This document shows, in pieces, positions 1 through 8,166 of a stretch of 64,000 nucleotides of DNA (position 1 is its first letter; every line of letters starts with the position of its first letter). Source of the stretch: Hyphomicrobiales bacterium. GTDB taxonomy: Bacteria > Pseudomonadota > Alphaproteobacteria > Rhizobiales > Rhizobiaceae. The stretch is from positions 124,001 through 188,000 of the forward strand of contig UBPA01000014.1 of NCBI GenBank assembly GCA_900467185.1. Reading direction: 5' to 3'. Made by a program: the position numbers and the translations under genes. Under the pieces are notes generated by a model, which saw only the letters and a list, made by a program, of their open reading frames with translations, was not told the origin of the DNA and did no database searches.

Positions 1-287
1 CGTTTCACATGAGCGGCAGCGGGCGGACGAGCTGGGCCGGTTTCGCCGAGGAGATCTTCCGGGCGTCGCGGGCGCGCGGCGGTCCGTTCGCCGCCGTCAA
101 CCCGATCCCCTCGCACACCTATTCGAGCGCCGTCGAGCGACCGGCGAATGCGGAACTCGACTGCCGCAAGCTGAAGGCCGTGCACGGCATCGCCATGCCG
201 GACTGGAGGCCCGCGACGCAACGGGTGATCGAACGGCTTTTCGACACGATGATAGAGGCAACGCCGATGAAGGAGAGGCATTCATGA
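1..287 (+). CDS. rfbD: dTDP-4-dehydrorhamnose reductase, C-terminal part (cut by window edge)
   Basis: Only the last 94 residues are inside the window; the reading frame is open to the left edge. The fragment starts [19 protein letters not shown] and later carries [13 protein letters not shown], which matches the conserved C-terminus of RmlD/RfbD (the xRPxNSxLDCxKL block that closes the substrate pocket). The enzyme is known to reduce dTDP-4-keto-L-rhamnose to dTDP-L-rhamnose in the cytoplasm for O-antigen or exopolysaccharide synthesis. The stop codon overlaps the rfbA start by four bases (ATGA), so the two are co-translated. The start lies outside the window. Confidence 0.88.
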   Translation, partial: FHMSGSGRTSWAGFAEEIFRASRARGGPFAAVNPIPSHTYSSAVERPANAELDCRKLKAVHGIAMPDWRPATQRVIERLFDTMIEATPMKERHS

Positions 288-1183
288 AGGGTATTATTCT
301 GGCAGGTGGCAGCGGTACGCGCCTGCATCCGATGACGCTGGTCACATCCAAGCAGCTGATGCCGGTCTACGACAAGCCGATGATCTACTACCCGCTGTCC
401 ATGCTGATGCTGGCCGGCATTCGCGACATTCTCATCATCTCCACGCCGCACGACCTCCCGAATTTCCGGCGACTTCTCGGTGACGGCAGCAAGTGGGGCC
501 TGAAGCTGACCTATGCCGAGCAGCCGTCTCCGGGCGGCCTCGCGCAGGCCTACATCATCGGCGCGGATTTCGTCGGCTCCAGCCCTTCCTGCCTCATCCT
601 GGGCGACAACATCTTCTACGGACACGGCATCGCGGACCTCTTCGCACGCGCGAGAATGCGCAAGGCGGGCGCGACCGTGTTCGCCTATTACGTCAACGAT
701 CCCGAACGCTACGGCGTGGTCGACTTCGATGTCCGCATGAAGGCGGTTTCGATCGAGGAGAAGCCTCTCGTTCCCCGATCGAACTGGGCCGTGACGGGCC
801 TCTACTTCTACGACAGCAGCGTCGTGGACATCGCCGCGAGCCTCGAACCTTCGCCGCGCGGGGAACTGGAGATCACCGACGTCAATCGCGTCTATCTGGA
901 ACGCGGTCAGCTGAATGTCGAACTGATGGGCCGCGGTTATGCCTGGCTCGACACGGGCACGCCGGACAGCCAGCTCGACGCCGGAGAATTCGTCGCCATC
1001 CTCGAGCGCCGGCAGGGCTTCAAGATCTCCTGCCCGGAGGAGATCGCCTTTCAGAAGGGCTTTATTTCGAGCGAGCAACTGCTTGAGCTGGCACGCGAAC
1101 TCGGCAAGGGGGCGTACGGGCAGTACCTTATGAAGCAGGCCCTGCAGCCATCGAACGTCGTGCCGTTTCCCATCGCGCGGTAG
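284..1183 (+). CDS. rfbA: Glucose-1-phosphate thymidylyltransferase (RmlA)
   Basis: This 299-residue protein has the usual RmlA length. The nucleotidyltransferase signature GGSGTRLHP is at residues 8-16, followed by SKQLMPV with the conserved lysine at residue 23. Further on are GDNIFYG and an EKP motif near residue 160, both typical of sugar-nucleotide pyrophosphorylases. The family joins dTTP and glucose-1-phosphate to make dTDP-glucose, the first step of dTDP-L-rhamnose synthesis. It overlaps rfbD by ATGA and appears to be the last gene of that operon, because the next genes are unrelated small ORFs. Confidence 0.95.
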   Translation: MKGIILAGGSGTRLHPMTLVTSKQLMPVYDKPMIYYPLSMLMLAGIRDILIISTPHDLPNFRRLLGDGSKWGLKLTYAEQPSPGGLAQAYIIGADFVGSSPSCLILGDNIFYGHGIADLFARARMRKAGATVFAYYVNDPERYGVVDFDVRMKAVSIEEKPLVPRSNWAVTGLYFYDSSVVDIAASLEPSPRGELEITDVNRVYLERGQLNVELMGRGYAWLDTGTPDSQLDAGEFVAILERRQGFKISCPEEIAFQKGFISSEQLLELARELGKGAYGQYLMKQALQPSNVVPFPIAR

Positions 1184-1312
1184 GCGTCCCGCAATATTCG
1201 ACAGGGCCACTTGTAACGGAAAGATTCAGCGCCACTTGACGGAGAGTGACAGCTCACGGAACGGGCGCTGGCATCGAGGCAAAGGAACCTTGCCCCAACA
1301 GAGGAGGACAGC

Positions 1313-1444
1313 TTGTCTTCCAGCCAGAACGTTCACGCTCCTTTCGATATCGCCTCTCCACGGACCGTCCGGTCATCGCGTCGGCAGACACGCGCCGCGG
1401 TGGCGTGGCCGCAGTCCGGGAGGGCATTTCGCGATGTCGCTTAG
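1313..1444 (+). CDS. Possible 43-residue leader or small protein, TTG start
   Basis: A short frame begins with TTG five bases after a near-perfect Shine-Dalgarno GAGGAGG (1301-1307). It runs 43 codons to TAG at 1442-1444. The product starts MSSSQNVHAPFD and has an arginine-rich middle. Its end overlaps the start of the DUF1488 gene (ATG at 1434) by 11 bases, which would permit translational coupling. I do not recognise the sequence. The main support is the ribosome binding site and the overlap; with no family match it could be chance. Confidence 0.38.
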   Translation: MSSSQNVHAPFDIASPRTVRSSRRQTRAAVAWPQSGRAFRDVA

Positions 1445-1700
1445 CTTTCCCAACGTATCCCGCAGCTTCGACGACAGAAACCAGTGCGTTCGCTTCGTCG
1501 GGTATGACGGCATGTCGGAAATCCGGTTCTTCGTTGCGCTCGACGCGCTGCAGTCGGAAAAGTCGCACCGCAATACCAGCGAGGAAAATTACCTCGCATC
1601 CTTCGACGAACTGCGTGGAGCGATCCTGAAGGCCGCCGAGACCGCCTATACGAAGAAGCGCGGCAACATGATCGGGCTCGGCCTTGAGGACCTCCGATAG
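1434..1700 (+). CDS. DUF1488 family protein
   Basis: The 88-residue product starts MSLSFPNVSRSFDD and contains CVRFVGYDGMSEIRFFV, the pattern of the small DUF1488 proteins common in rhizobia and of unknown function. The open frame extends upstream to 1236, but ATG 1434 is preferred because the family begins with this LxFPNxSRSYD segment and GGGAGGG lies about nine bases upstream. No signal peptide or membrane segment is visible, so it is probably cytoplasmic. It stands apart from rfbA by about 250 bases. Confidence 0.7.
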   Translation: MSLSFPNVSRSFDDRNQCVRFVGYDGMSEIRFFVALDALQSEKSHRNTSEENYLASFDELRGAILKAAETAYTKKRGNMIGLGLEDLR

Positions 1701-1797
1701 GACCCGGCGCACCCGACGATACGATGTCGAGCGTCAAATTACACCTCTGAATCTGTAACCGGAGGCCGCCGAACGCGCGGCTTTGAAGGATGAGAAA

Positions 1798-1938
1798 ATG
1801 ATCGAATTTCGCCCGAAGACGCCTGCCGAAATCAAACGCGACGCCGATAGCGCACAGCGCGCGGCCGCCGTGAAGGCACCCGCCCCCGCAGGCAAAAAGC
1901 GCAGCGAAAGCGCGGACGAGACCGTCGAGACACCCTGA
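1798..1938 (+). CDS. Small hypothetical protein (46 aa)
   Basis: The frame starts at ATG 1798 behind GAAGGATGAGAAA, a reasonable ribosome binding site, and ends at TGA 1936-1938. The product begins MIEFRPKTPAEIKRDADSAQ and is rich in Ala, Lys and Glu, so it is likely a short soluble helical or disordered peptide. It follows the DUF1488 gene by about 100 bases in the same direction. I recognise no family. A plausible small gene, not a certain one. Confidence 0.45.
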   Translation: MIEFRPKTPAEIKRDADSAQRAAAVKAPAPAGKKRSESADETVETP

Positions 1939-2024
1939 CGCCCGCCGCCTTTGCCTCTCTATCCCCGTCGTCCCGTGATCCCGCGGGACGCCGCTTCCGC
2001 GACAGCCAGAACTGGAAGACGTCC

Positions 2025-2249
2025 ATGAACGTTCATTTCGATATCACCGGACACTATGTCCACGAGATACACAGCGTCCTTGCCGCCGTCGGCATCGCCG
2101 AGGGAACCGCCTATCACGAGGTGCCCTTCGATCCGGCAACGCGAGCCCGCGGTCAGCACACCTTCGACTTTCGCGACAAACAGACCGCGGACGATGCGAC
2201 GACGACCTGGCAGCAGCATCTCGAGCGCCGCGCAGCCGTTCATCGCTGA
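2025..2249 (+). CDS. Small hypothetical protein (74 aa)
   Basis: The product starts MNVHFDITGHYVHEIHSV and has no recognisable domain, signal peptide or membrane segment. A weak purine-rich stretch (TGGAAGAC) precedes the ATG. A 98-codon frame overlaps it in another phase. This frame is chosen because its composition (balanced His, Asp and Thr, not Arg/Pro/Ser-rich shadow composition) looks more like protein. Function unknown. Confidence 0.35.
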   Translation: MNVHFDITGHYVHEIHSVLAAVGIAEGTAYHEVPFDPATRARGQHTFDFRDKQTADDATTTWQQHLERRAAVHR

Positions 2250-2297
2250 GCGACAGGGCGGCTTCCGGGCGAGTGCCAAGAAGCCGCCATTCGGCCT

Positions 2298-2777
2298 TTA
2301 CCGGGGCAGATCAGCCGTAAAGGCTTCGAGAACGTCGATCAGTACGGCCTGAACCGCCTCGGCGGTAAAATCGTTCAGCGCGATGATGCTGTGGCCGACA
2401 GCAACGCTCTGCGCGGATGAGCGGCTGTAATGCTGAAACTGGATATGATCGTCCGTCAGGCTGACCGCACTACGGATGGAGCGGCCTGACACCGCGCTCG
2501 TGAGTTCCATCTCGACCTTGGATGACGTTCCCGCCGAGGGTTCCGTCAACCGCATCTTCGGCATGTCGGCCATCTGGAGCTTTTGATTCAGCGCCTCGAT
2601 CGCGCTTTCGATCTTCGGGCGGAATGTCTGGACCCAATGCGTCTCGACCCACTGCTTCCGCTCGACTTTGCGCGACTTGATCAGGTCCGCCTCTTCCTGC
2701 TTTCGCCTGGCATCCCCTTCGATGCGGCTTCCCATGACCAGAACCTTGTTCAGGCGTTCGTCGATCGGCTTCGTCAT
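2298..2777 (-). CDS. Hypothetical protein (159 aa)
   Basis: The protein starts MTKPIDERLNKVLVMGSRIE and its first 80 residues are strongly charged and probably helical (DARRKQEEADLIKSRKVERK), followed by a more beta-like half. There is no signal peptide or membrane segment. A GGAAAAG stretch about four bases before the start serves as the ribosome binding site. It is transcribed toward the small genes at 1.3-2.2 kb. I recognise no family; the protein-like composition and clean start make it a probable real gene. Confidence 0.6.
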   Translation of the reverse strand: MTKPIDERLNKVLVMGSRIEGDARRKQEEADLIKSRKVERKQWVETHWVQTFRPKIESAIEALNQKLQMADMPKMRLTEPSAGTSSKVEMELTSAVSGRSIRSAVSLTDDHIQFQHYSRSSAQSVAVGHSIIALNDFTAEAVQAVLIDVLEAFTADLPR

Positions 2778-3055
2778 GTCTTTTCCAGTGCAGATGTCCG
2801 GGTGGGTGCGGTTACGGTGCTTGCTGCCGCAAGGCCTTCGCCGGACACTTGTCCATTCGCTCAGCTGAAAACAAGCCCTCCGGATGTTGAATGTACGATT
2901 ATCAGAATGAATTCGGATGAAATCTCACCGTTTATTGCATATCGAGAGAGTTTTGCTCGCCATTCCACAAATAAATTTTAAATATTAACTGGCAAATCCC
3001 GATCCATTACAGGTTTGAAATATTGATTAATATTATCATAGCCCGTGTCCGCTGC

Positions 3056-3373
3056 ATGGAAAAAACACAGATCGCCGATATTAACGAACAGATCCTCAAG
3101 CTCAGAGCGGCTTTGCCGATATGGGGCGTCGAGGCCAACGACCTTGTCGAACTGGCGCAAAATGCCGAAAGGGCAGCGGCGCATGTGGATGAGCGGACGC
3201 TTCAGCGCGTCCGCGGCCTGATCGAGACGACCACCGGGTGGCACAACACGCTTCTCTACTGGGAAGAGCAGGACGCAGCCCCTGCCCTCAGCGCGGACAT
3301 CCGCGTCCTGCGCGGCTCGCTCGACGCCATGCGGACCGAGGTATCCACGGCCGCATCCAAGTTCCTCGGATAA
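3056..3373 (+). CDS. Hypothetical helical protein (105 aa)
   Basis: The product starts MEKTQIADINEQILKLRAAL and is predicted by eye to be mostly helical (long amphipathic stretches with heptad-like Leu/Ala spacing), ending EVSTAASKFLG. A TTG start at 3023 would add 11 hydrophobic residues. Neither start has a strong ribosome binding site, so the N-terminus is uncertain. It lies downstream of an AT-rich intergenic stretch shared with the divergent gene at 2298-2777. No family recognised; probably a small cytoplasmic protein. Confidence 0.55.
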   Translation: MEKTQIADINEQILKLRAALPIWGVEANDLVELAQNAERAAAHVDERTLQRVRGLIETTTGWHNTLLYWEEQDAAPALSADIRVLRGSLDAMRTEVSTAASKFLG

Positions 3374-3399
3374 AATCCGACTGCCCAGGACGGTCTACG

Positions 3400-3645
3400 T
3401 CAGGAGGAGGCACCTGGCACGACCACGAGAAGCAAGGCGATCACCAGGCCGAGGATCAGCGTGCATTCGACGGTGACGAGCAGCACCCGGCGCACGAGGG
3501 ATGAACGCTGCCCTGAAAGCGGAGACAGATCGCGGTCGAACGCGGCATGACTCCGCAAGGGCAGGCTCCGATAGGCCGCCTTCCCTGCCCACTCATCGGT
3601 CGCGAACACGGATGTCGGTTTGATCGAAAGTTTCTTGGAAGACAT
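3400..3645 (-). CDS. Small single-pass membrane protein (81 aa), hypothetical
   Basis: ATG at 3645 is preceded by GAGGAGG with five-base spacing, one of the best ribosome binding sites in the window, so this start is preferred over one ten codons upstream. The product begins MSSKKLSIKPTSVFATDEWA. The first 55 residues are polar. A hydrophobic segment near the C-terminus (VLLVTVECTLILGLVIALLL) should span the membrane once, leaving a tail of a few residues. It is convergent with the gene at 3056-3373. Function unknown. Confidence 0.62.
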   Translation of the reverse strand: MSSKKLSIKPTSVFATDEWAGKAAYRSLPLRSHAAFDRDLSPLSGQRSSLVRRVLLVTVECTLILGLVIALLLVVVPGASS

Positions 3646-3855
3646 GATGTCCTCCTCAATTTGAGGCCAAGGCATTCAGCCCTTAAGCGGCAGCGCCCGC
3701 CAAATTTGCTGCAGAAGACCCGTACTGCGCCTAATCCCGAGCGTTAGCAAGAGCGCTCCGACGGGATCGGGGAGCGGCAAGACCCGCGGAAAGGTCTGGC
3801 GGAACGCCACGGCAGTTGCTACCGAGGCGGCACGTATACCTTCGGGAGGACTGCG

Positions 3856-6300
3856 GTGGACGCGCTGATCGACCGGCCCGAACTGATAGCCCGCATCCTA
3901 GATGCTAGGACACCAATCGTCATACTGGAAGCACCCGCCGGCATGGGCAAGTCCTCCGTTCTGGCACTGGTTGCGCAGCAGAGGGGAGGCGACGTCGTTC
4001 ATTCGCCCCAGCCGCCCATTCACCCCGCGAGCAGCGCGGCAGCGGACACCGTGCCCGACCTGTGGGACATACCGCCCTACACGACACCGCGCCCCATCCC
4101 CGAGGTCTGCGTCTCCGGTACGCGCAGGCTGATCATCGCGAAGCGTCCGGACACGGTTCTTCCGGGACAGGCACGGGCTCTTGCTTACGGACAGGCGACG
4201 CTGATCGGCAGCAACGACCTGATGATATCGCAGAGCGAGCTTGCAAGACTGTTCGGGACTGCGTGCGACGACGTGGCCGCCAGAAGCGGGGGATGGCCGC
4301 TCGCCGTGTTCAATGCCGGCCTCTTCGATGGTCCTCCGGATGTCCTGCGTGCTTTTCTCGATGCCGAGGTGCTGGCGACGATGCCCGACAAGGAGCTCGT
4401 CGTCCTGCGGCTGATGCTGGCGGAGACGCCCGAGCGGGCGGGGGTCGCGATACCGCACCCCGCCTTTTCCGTGTCTGACGTCTCCGCTTCATCGCCCGCG
4501 CCGCCCATGGCACCGTTCCTGATGCGCCCCGACGCCGCAGGTCGGCCAACGCTGGCCGTGGCAGGCGTCCGCGAGGTCCTGCGCGAGGCTATCGACGATG
4601 CGATGGAACGGCGACTGCGCAATGCCGGGAGCGCCAGAGCCATCGCCGAAGCCTACCGGGCGAGAGGTCTCGTGGTCGAGGCAATCTGCGCCTTCCAGAA
4701 AGCTGGCCTCTTCGACAATGCGCTGCGCATCTTTCAGGATGCCGGCGGCCCTTTCTTTCTCTACTATTTTGGGCCAAAGGCTTTCGACACCGTCCTCGCC
4801 GGGTTTCCGCTGACCTTTTCGATCCAGACAGAGGTCCTCGTTCTCGCCAAAGCGTTGCAATCGCTCAAGCTCGGCGATATCGCGCGCGCCCGCCGCCTGC
4901 TCATCGACCGCTTCGGCGACATCGCCAACGACTACACGCAGGTGTTTTCCAGCCGCTCGGTCTTCTCGCGTCCGTTCCGGGCGTTCCGGCTCGTGATGCT
5001 GCTTTACGAGGACTACTTTTTCTCAGAGGAGCTGCTGGAGCTGGCCTATGCGCTGATTGCGGAGTTTCCGGCGGATGACCATCTGTCGCGCGGCAGCTTC
5101 TACAACTCCGTGCTCGAATTCTACATTCGCAATCGACAGTTTGCTGCGGCCGAAGAGGTGGCGCAGAGGGCGATGTTTCATTATCGCGCCGCCCGCGCAC
5201 CGCTTCTCGCCTTCTATATCAGCCTTCACCAGACGCTGATCCGGCTGATGATGGGCGATGCGCTGGCCGCGCGCCGCCACGCGACGCAATCGGCGGCCTT
5301 CATCGCGGAACTGCCCTTCGAAAGCCCCAACGATGCGCGGCTGCAGGTGCTGATGGATGCTTGCGTCGAGTACGAAGCCGGAAGGGCCGAGCCGCTCGCG
5401 CGGTTCCTCAATCTGGAGATCGACGGTTTCGCGCATGGCGAAATCTGGCCGAGCCTTCTCGAATTCGCGCTTCATTATGGCAGTCAGGCGCTGGGCGAGC
5501 ATTTTTCCACTATGGCCGCCCGAAGTTTTCTCGATCGGTGGCGCGTCTACCAGACATCGAACGGGCAATTCCAGGCAATGATCTCGATCCGCGAGGCGGC
5601 CGTTCTCCAGAACGCGAACCGGTGGCAGGAGGCGGCCGACACGCTGGCGGCGATACCCGGCAGGGTCGATCGCGCCTTCGTGCTTTCCGGCGGCGAGCCG
5701 CTGGCGCGCGTGCAGGAGCGCGACGAACTGGCGCTGGCGCTCATCTGGCTGCGCCAGATTGTCTACGAGGCGCCGCAGCGACCCGGCCTCGACCTTCTCG
5801 TGACGACCATCATCGGCAACATGAACCTGACGGATCGCCAGCGGATGAGCGCCGAGATCTGGCTCGCCTACGTCGCCAAGCGCCAGCGCAATGCAACACA
5901 GGCACGCGCCGTGCTGCAGAAGACCTTCGGCGACTGTGCCAGGCTCGGCACCATCGCGCCGCTCGCAGAAGAGCGCATCTTCCTGCAGGAACTGATCGAC
6001 AACCAGCGCATCGGCGGCTTCTTGTCCACCGTCACCGGGAACCGACAAATTCTTCGCAAACTGCGGGATTCCGGCCGCCTCGACACCCCGTCCACGCGGA
6101 TGGGCAACACGCTGTCGCGGCGCGAGAGCAAGATCCTGTTGATGATCTCGGAGGGCGCCGCAAACAAGGACGTCGCCAACACGCTTGGCCTCAGCGAAGC
6201 GACGGTGAAGTTTCATCTTGGCAACGTCTACAGGAAACTGGGCTGCCGCAGCCGCCAGGAAGCGATCCTTTCTGCTCGGGCGCTGGGGCTTCTCGACTAG
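3856..6300 (+). CDS. MalT-like LuxR-family transcriptional regulator (814 aa)
   Basis: GTG start with GGGAGGA five bases upstream. The N-terminal NTPase-like domain has APAGMGKS (residues 26-33), the Walker A form seen in MalT-type STAND regulators. A long alpha-helical, TPR-like middle follows. The last 65 residues form a LuxR-type helix-turn-helix (LSRRESKILLMISEG, then ATVKFHLGNVYRKLG). Known relatives bind a small inducer and ATP, oligomerise and activate promoters with direct repeats. The NTPase half is shorter than in the paralogue at 15690 and has no obvious hhhDD Walker B, so nucleotide use may be altered. It reads into the importer operon at 6460, with a direct repeat between them, and probably controls it. 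Confidence 0.85.
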   Translation: MDALIDRPELIARILDARTPIVILEAPAGMGKSSVLALVAQQRGGDVVHSPQPPIHPASSAAADTVPDLWDIPPYTTPRPIPEVCVSGTRRLIIAKRPDTVLPGQARALAYGQATLIGSNDLMISQSELARLFGTACDDVAARSGGWPLAVFNAGLFDGPPDVLRAFLDAEVLATMPDKELVVLRLMLAETPERAGVAIPHPAFSVSDVSASSPAPPMAPFLMRPDAAGRPTLAVAGVREVLREAIDDAMERRLRNAGSARAIAEAYRARGLVVEAICAFQKAGLFDNALRIFQDAGGPFFLYYFGPKAFDTVLAGFPLTFSIQTEVLVLAKALQSLKLGDIARARRLLIDRFGDIANDYTQVFSSRSVFSRPFRAFRLVMLLYEDYFFSEELLELAYALIAEFPADDHLSRGSFYNSVLEFYIRNRQFAAAEEVAQRAMFHYRAARAPLLAFYISLHQTLIRLMMGDALAARRHATQSAAFIAELPFESPNDARLQVLMDACVEYEAGRAEPLARFLNLEIDGFAHGEIWPSLLEFALHYGSQALGEHFSTMAARSFLDRWRVYQTSNGQFQAMISIREAAVLQNANRWQEAADTLAAIPGRVDRAFVLSGGEPLARVQERDELALALIWLRQIVYEAPQRPGLDLLVTTIIGNMNLTDRQRMSAEIWLAYVAKRQRNATQARAVLQKTFGDCARLGTIAPLAEERIFLQELIDNQRIGGFLSTVTGNRQILRKLRDSGRLDTPSTRMGNTLSRRESKILLMISEGAANKDVANTLGLSEATVKFHLGNVYRKLGCRSRQEAILSARALGLLD

Positions 6301-6321
6301 CCTCGACTGATCCGAGCGCGC

Positions 6322-6353
6322 AAAACCTAGACCATTTAGGCGAAAACCTAGAC
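6322..6353 (+). promoter_or_regulatory. Direct repeat AAAACCTAGAC x2, candidate activator site
   Basis: The 11-base sequence AAAACCTAGAC occurs exactly at 6322-6332 and 6343-6353, start to start 21 bases, which is two helical turns. It lies in the gap between the MalT-like regulator gene and the binding-protein gene, about 107 bases before the start at 6460. MalT-type regulators are known to bind short direct repeats, so this is a natural operator candidate. The role is inferred from position only. Confidence 0.5.
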
Positions 6354-6459
6354 GTGCTGACGCTTGAGATCCCTGGTCTCACGATGCATCCTTGCTTCCA
6401 ACAACGAGATGACGGTCGATCAGACCGCGCCGGGAACCTTCGACAACACGGGAGACACA

Positions 6460-8019
6460 ATGCGCACGCTTTGCACCCTCGCCTCCACTGCCGCCATCGC
6501 ACTGGTTGCCGGCTTTGCCGGATCGGCCGCGGCCAAGACCGTAGTGACCATGAACACCGTCCAGATCTTCGGCACGATCGATCCCGCCAAGATCTCGGAC
6601 TACACGGACTATATGTCCGCGGTGAACCTCTATGACAGCCTGACCACGGTCGACCCGACGGGCAGGATCATCCCCGAGCTTGCGGAAAGCTGGACCGTGT
6701 CGGACGATGCCAAAGAGGTCACCTACAAGATCCGGGCCGACGCCCGGTTCTCGGATGGTACGCCGGTCGAGGCGAAGGATGTGGTCTACTCGTTCGAGCG
6801 GCTCTTCCGCATCAATCAGGGCCCGGCCAACCTCTTCACCGATGTGCTGAAGCCCGGTTCGATCGTCGCCGTCGATGACAAGACGGTCCGGTTCACGCTG
6901 TCGAAGACCTTCGCGCCCTTCCTGACCACCGTTCCCGCCGTCTTCATCGTCAACTCGGACGTGGTCGAGGCCAATAAGGGCAGCGATGACGCGCAGGCCT
7001 ATCTCGGCAGCACCGTGGCCGGCGCCGGCGCCTACAAGCTGGTCGAGTGGGACCGCGGCGCACGGATGACGATCGAGCGTGATCCCAATTATTACAAGGG
7101 TTTCGGCAAGGGCGCGATCGACGAGGTGCGCTGGATCATCACCAATGACGAGGCGACAGTGCGGTCGCTCGCAGCCTCCGGCGAACTGACCATGACAAGC
7201 CAGTACCAGTCGCCCGAGACCTACAAGGCGCTCGCCGACATGGGTCGCTTCACCGTCGTCAGCGAACCGACGACAACGGCTTTCTACCTCAAGCTCAACA
7301 CCAAGGTGCCGCCGACCGACGACGTGCATATCCGCCGCGCGCTGGCGCTGGCCACCGACTACCAGACCATCCGCGAGGTCATCCTTCCAGGCGGCGAACT
7401 GACGACCCCGCTGCCATCCGGTTTTGCCGAGTTTCATGCCGGTGACGTACCGGCGCCGAAATACGATCTGGAAGCCGCGAAGGCCGAGATCGCCCAGTCG
7501 AAATATGCTGGATCCGAGATCCCGATAACGCTTGGCTATGTCGCCGGCACCAAGTTCGAGGAAGAGATCAGTCTGTTGATGCAGTCGAACCTCGAACAAC
7601 TCGGCTTCAAGGTGACGCAGCAGGCCGACCCCTGGAACAGGATTACGGAGATCGCGACGAAGGTCGAGACGACGCCTGCCGTCAATCAGATCTTCTTCGG
7701 ACCGACCTATCCCTCGCCGGACTCGATGTTCTTTACGCAGTACCATTCCAAGTCCGCAGGCACCTGGGCCTCCGCCGAATGGCTGCAGGATCCGGCGATC
7801 GACGCCCTGATCGACGAGGCCCGGTCGACCGCCGACGTCGCGAAGCAGGCCGTGATCTACAAGGATCTCCAGCGCAAGCTTGTCGAAATCCAGCCGGACG
7901 TCTTCCTGATGACCCAGACCGTCCAGCACGCGATGGACAAATGCCTGACCGGCTTTAAGGCCGTGCCCATGCAGTCCTTCGACTACGATTTCACGCGCTA
8001 CAGCTGGACGTGCAACTGA
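6460..8019 (+). CDS. ABC importer substrate-binding protein, dipeptide/oligopeptide family
   Basis: The chosen ATG (6460) has GGGAGA five bases upstream and begins a clear Sec signal peptide, MRTLCTLASTAAIALVAGF, with likely cleavage after SAAA near residue 25. An upstream in-frame start would bury this signal. The 519-residue protein has SBP_bac_5 features: the VDPTGRIIPELAESW block and a YSFERL segment after VEAKDVV. It captures a peptide-like or other small ligand in the periplasm for the permeases at 8167-10076. Linkage to a hydantoinase-like ATPase and two DUF917 proteins suggests the ligand may be a cyclic amide or a small derivatised amino acid, not an ordinary peptide (inference). Confidence 0.9.
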   Translation: MRTLCTLASTAAIALVAGFAGSAAAKTVVTMNTVQIFGTIDPAKISDYTDYMSAVNLYDSLTTVDPTGRIIPELAESWTVSDDAKEVTYKIRADARFSDGTPVEAKDVVYSFERLFRINQGPANLFTDVLKPGSIVAVDDKTVRFTLSKTFAPFLTTVPAVFIVNSDVVEANKGSDDAQAYLGSTVAGAGAYKLVEWDRGARMTIERDPNYYKGFGKGAIDEVRWIITNDEATVRSLAASGELTMTSQYQSPETYKALADMGRFTVVSEPTTTAFYLKLNTKVPPTDDVHIRRALALATDYQTIREVILPGGELTTPLPSGFAEFHAGDVPAPKYDLEAAKAEIAQSKYAGSEIPITLGYVAGTKFEEEISLLMQSNLEQLGFKVTQQADPWNRITEIATKVETTPAVNQIFFGPTYPSPDSMFFTQYHSKSAGTWASAEWLQDPAIDALIDEARSTADVAKQAVIYKDLQRKLVEIQPDVFLMTQTVQHAMDKCLTGFKAVPMQSFDYDFTRYSWTCN

Positions 8020-8040
8020 TACCCCATCGGAGAAACCGGC

Positions 8041-8114
8041 AACCGTCGTGATCGACGGTTTCTGTCTCCATTTCCCTCGTCCCGGTCCGATGTCCTCCCA
8101 AGGCGGACCGGGAC
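8041..8114 (+). other. Two hairpins between binding-protein and permease genes
   Basis: The first hairpin has a perfect 8 bp stem, AACCGTCG/CGACGGTT (8041-8060, loop TGAT). The second has a perfect 11 bp stem, GTCCCGGTCCG/CGGACCGGGAC (8079-8089 with 8104-8114). Neither is followed by a T-tract, so they look like mRNA-stabilising or processing structures that leave more binding-protein mRNA than permease mRNA. The stems are seen directly; the role is inferred. Confidence 0.55.
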
Positions 8115-8166
8115 ATCTTCTCCGCTCCGCGAATTGTCGCTTTGATCTTTCGAAAAGGCTGGATTC

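Noticed and set aside
2898-2979. 24-codon ORF starting MNSDEISPFIAY in the AT-rich gap
   Set aside because: Too short, no ribosome binding site of note, and in a likely promoter region.
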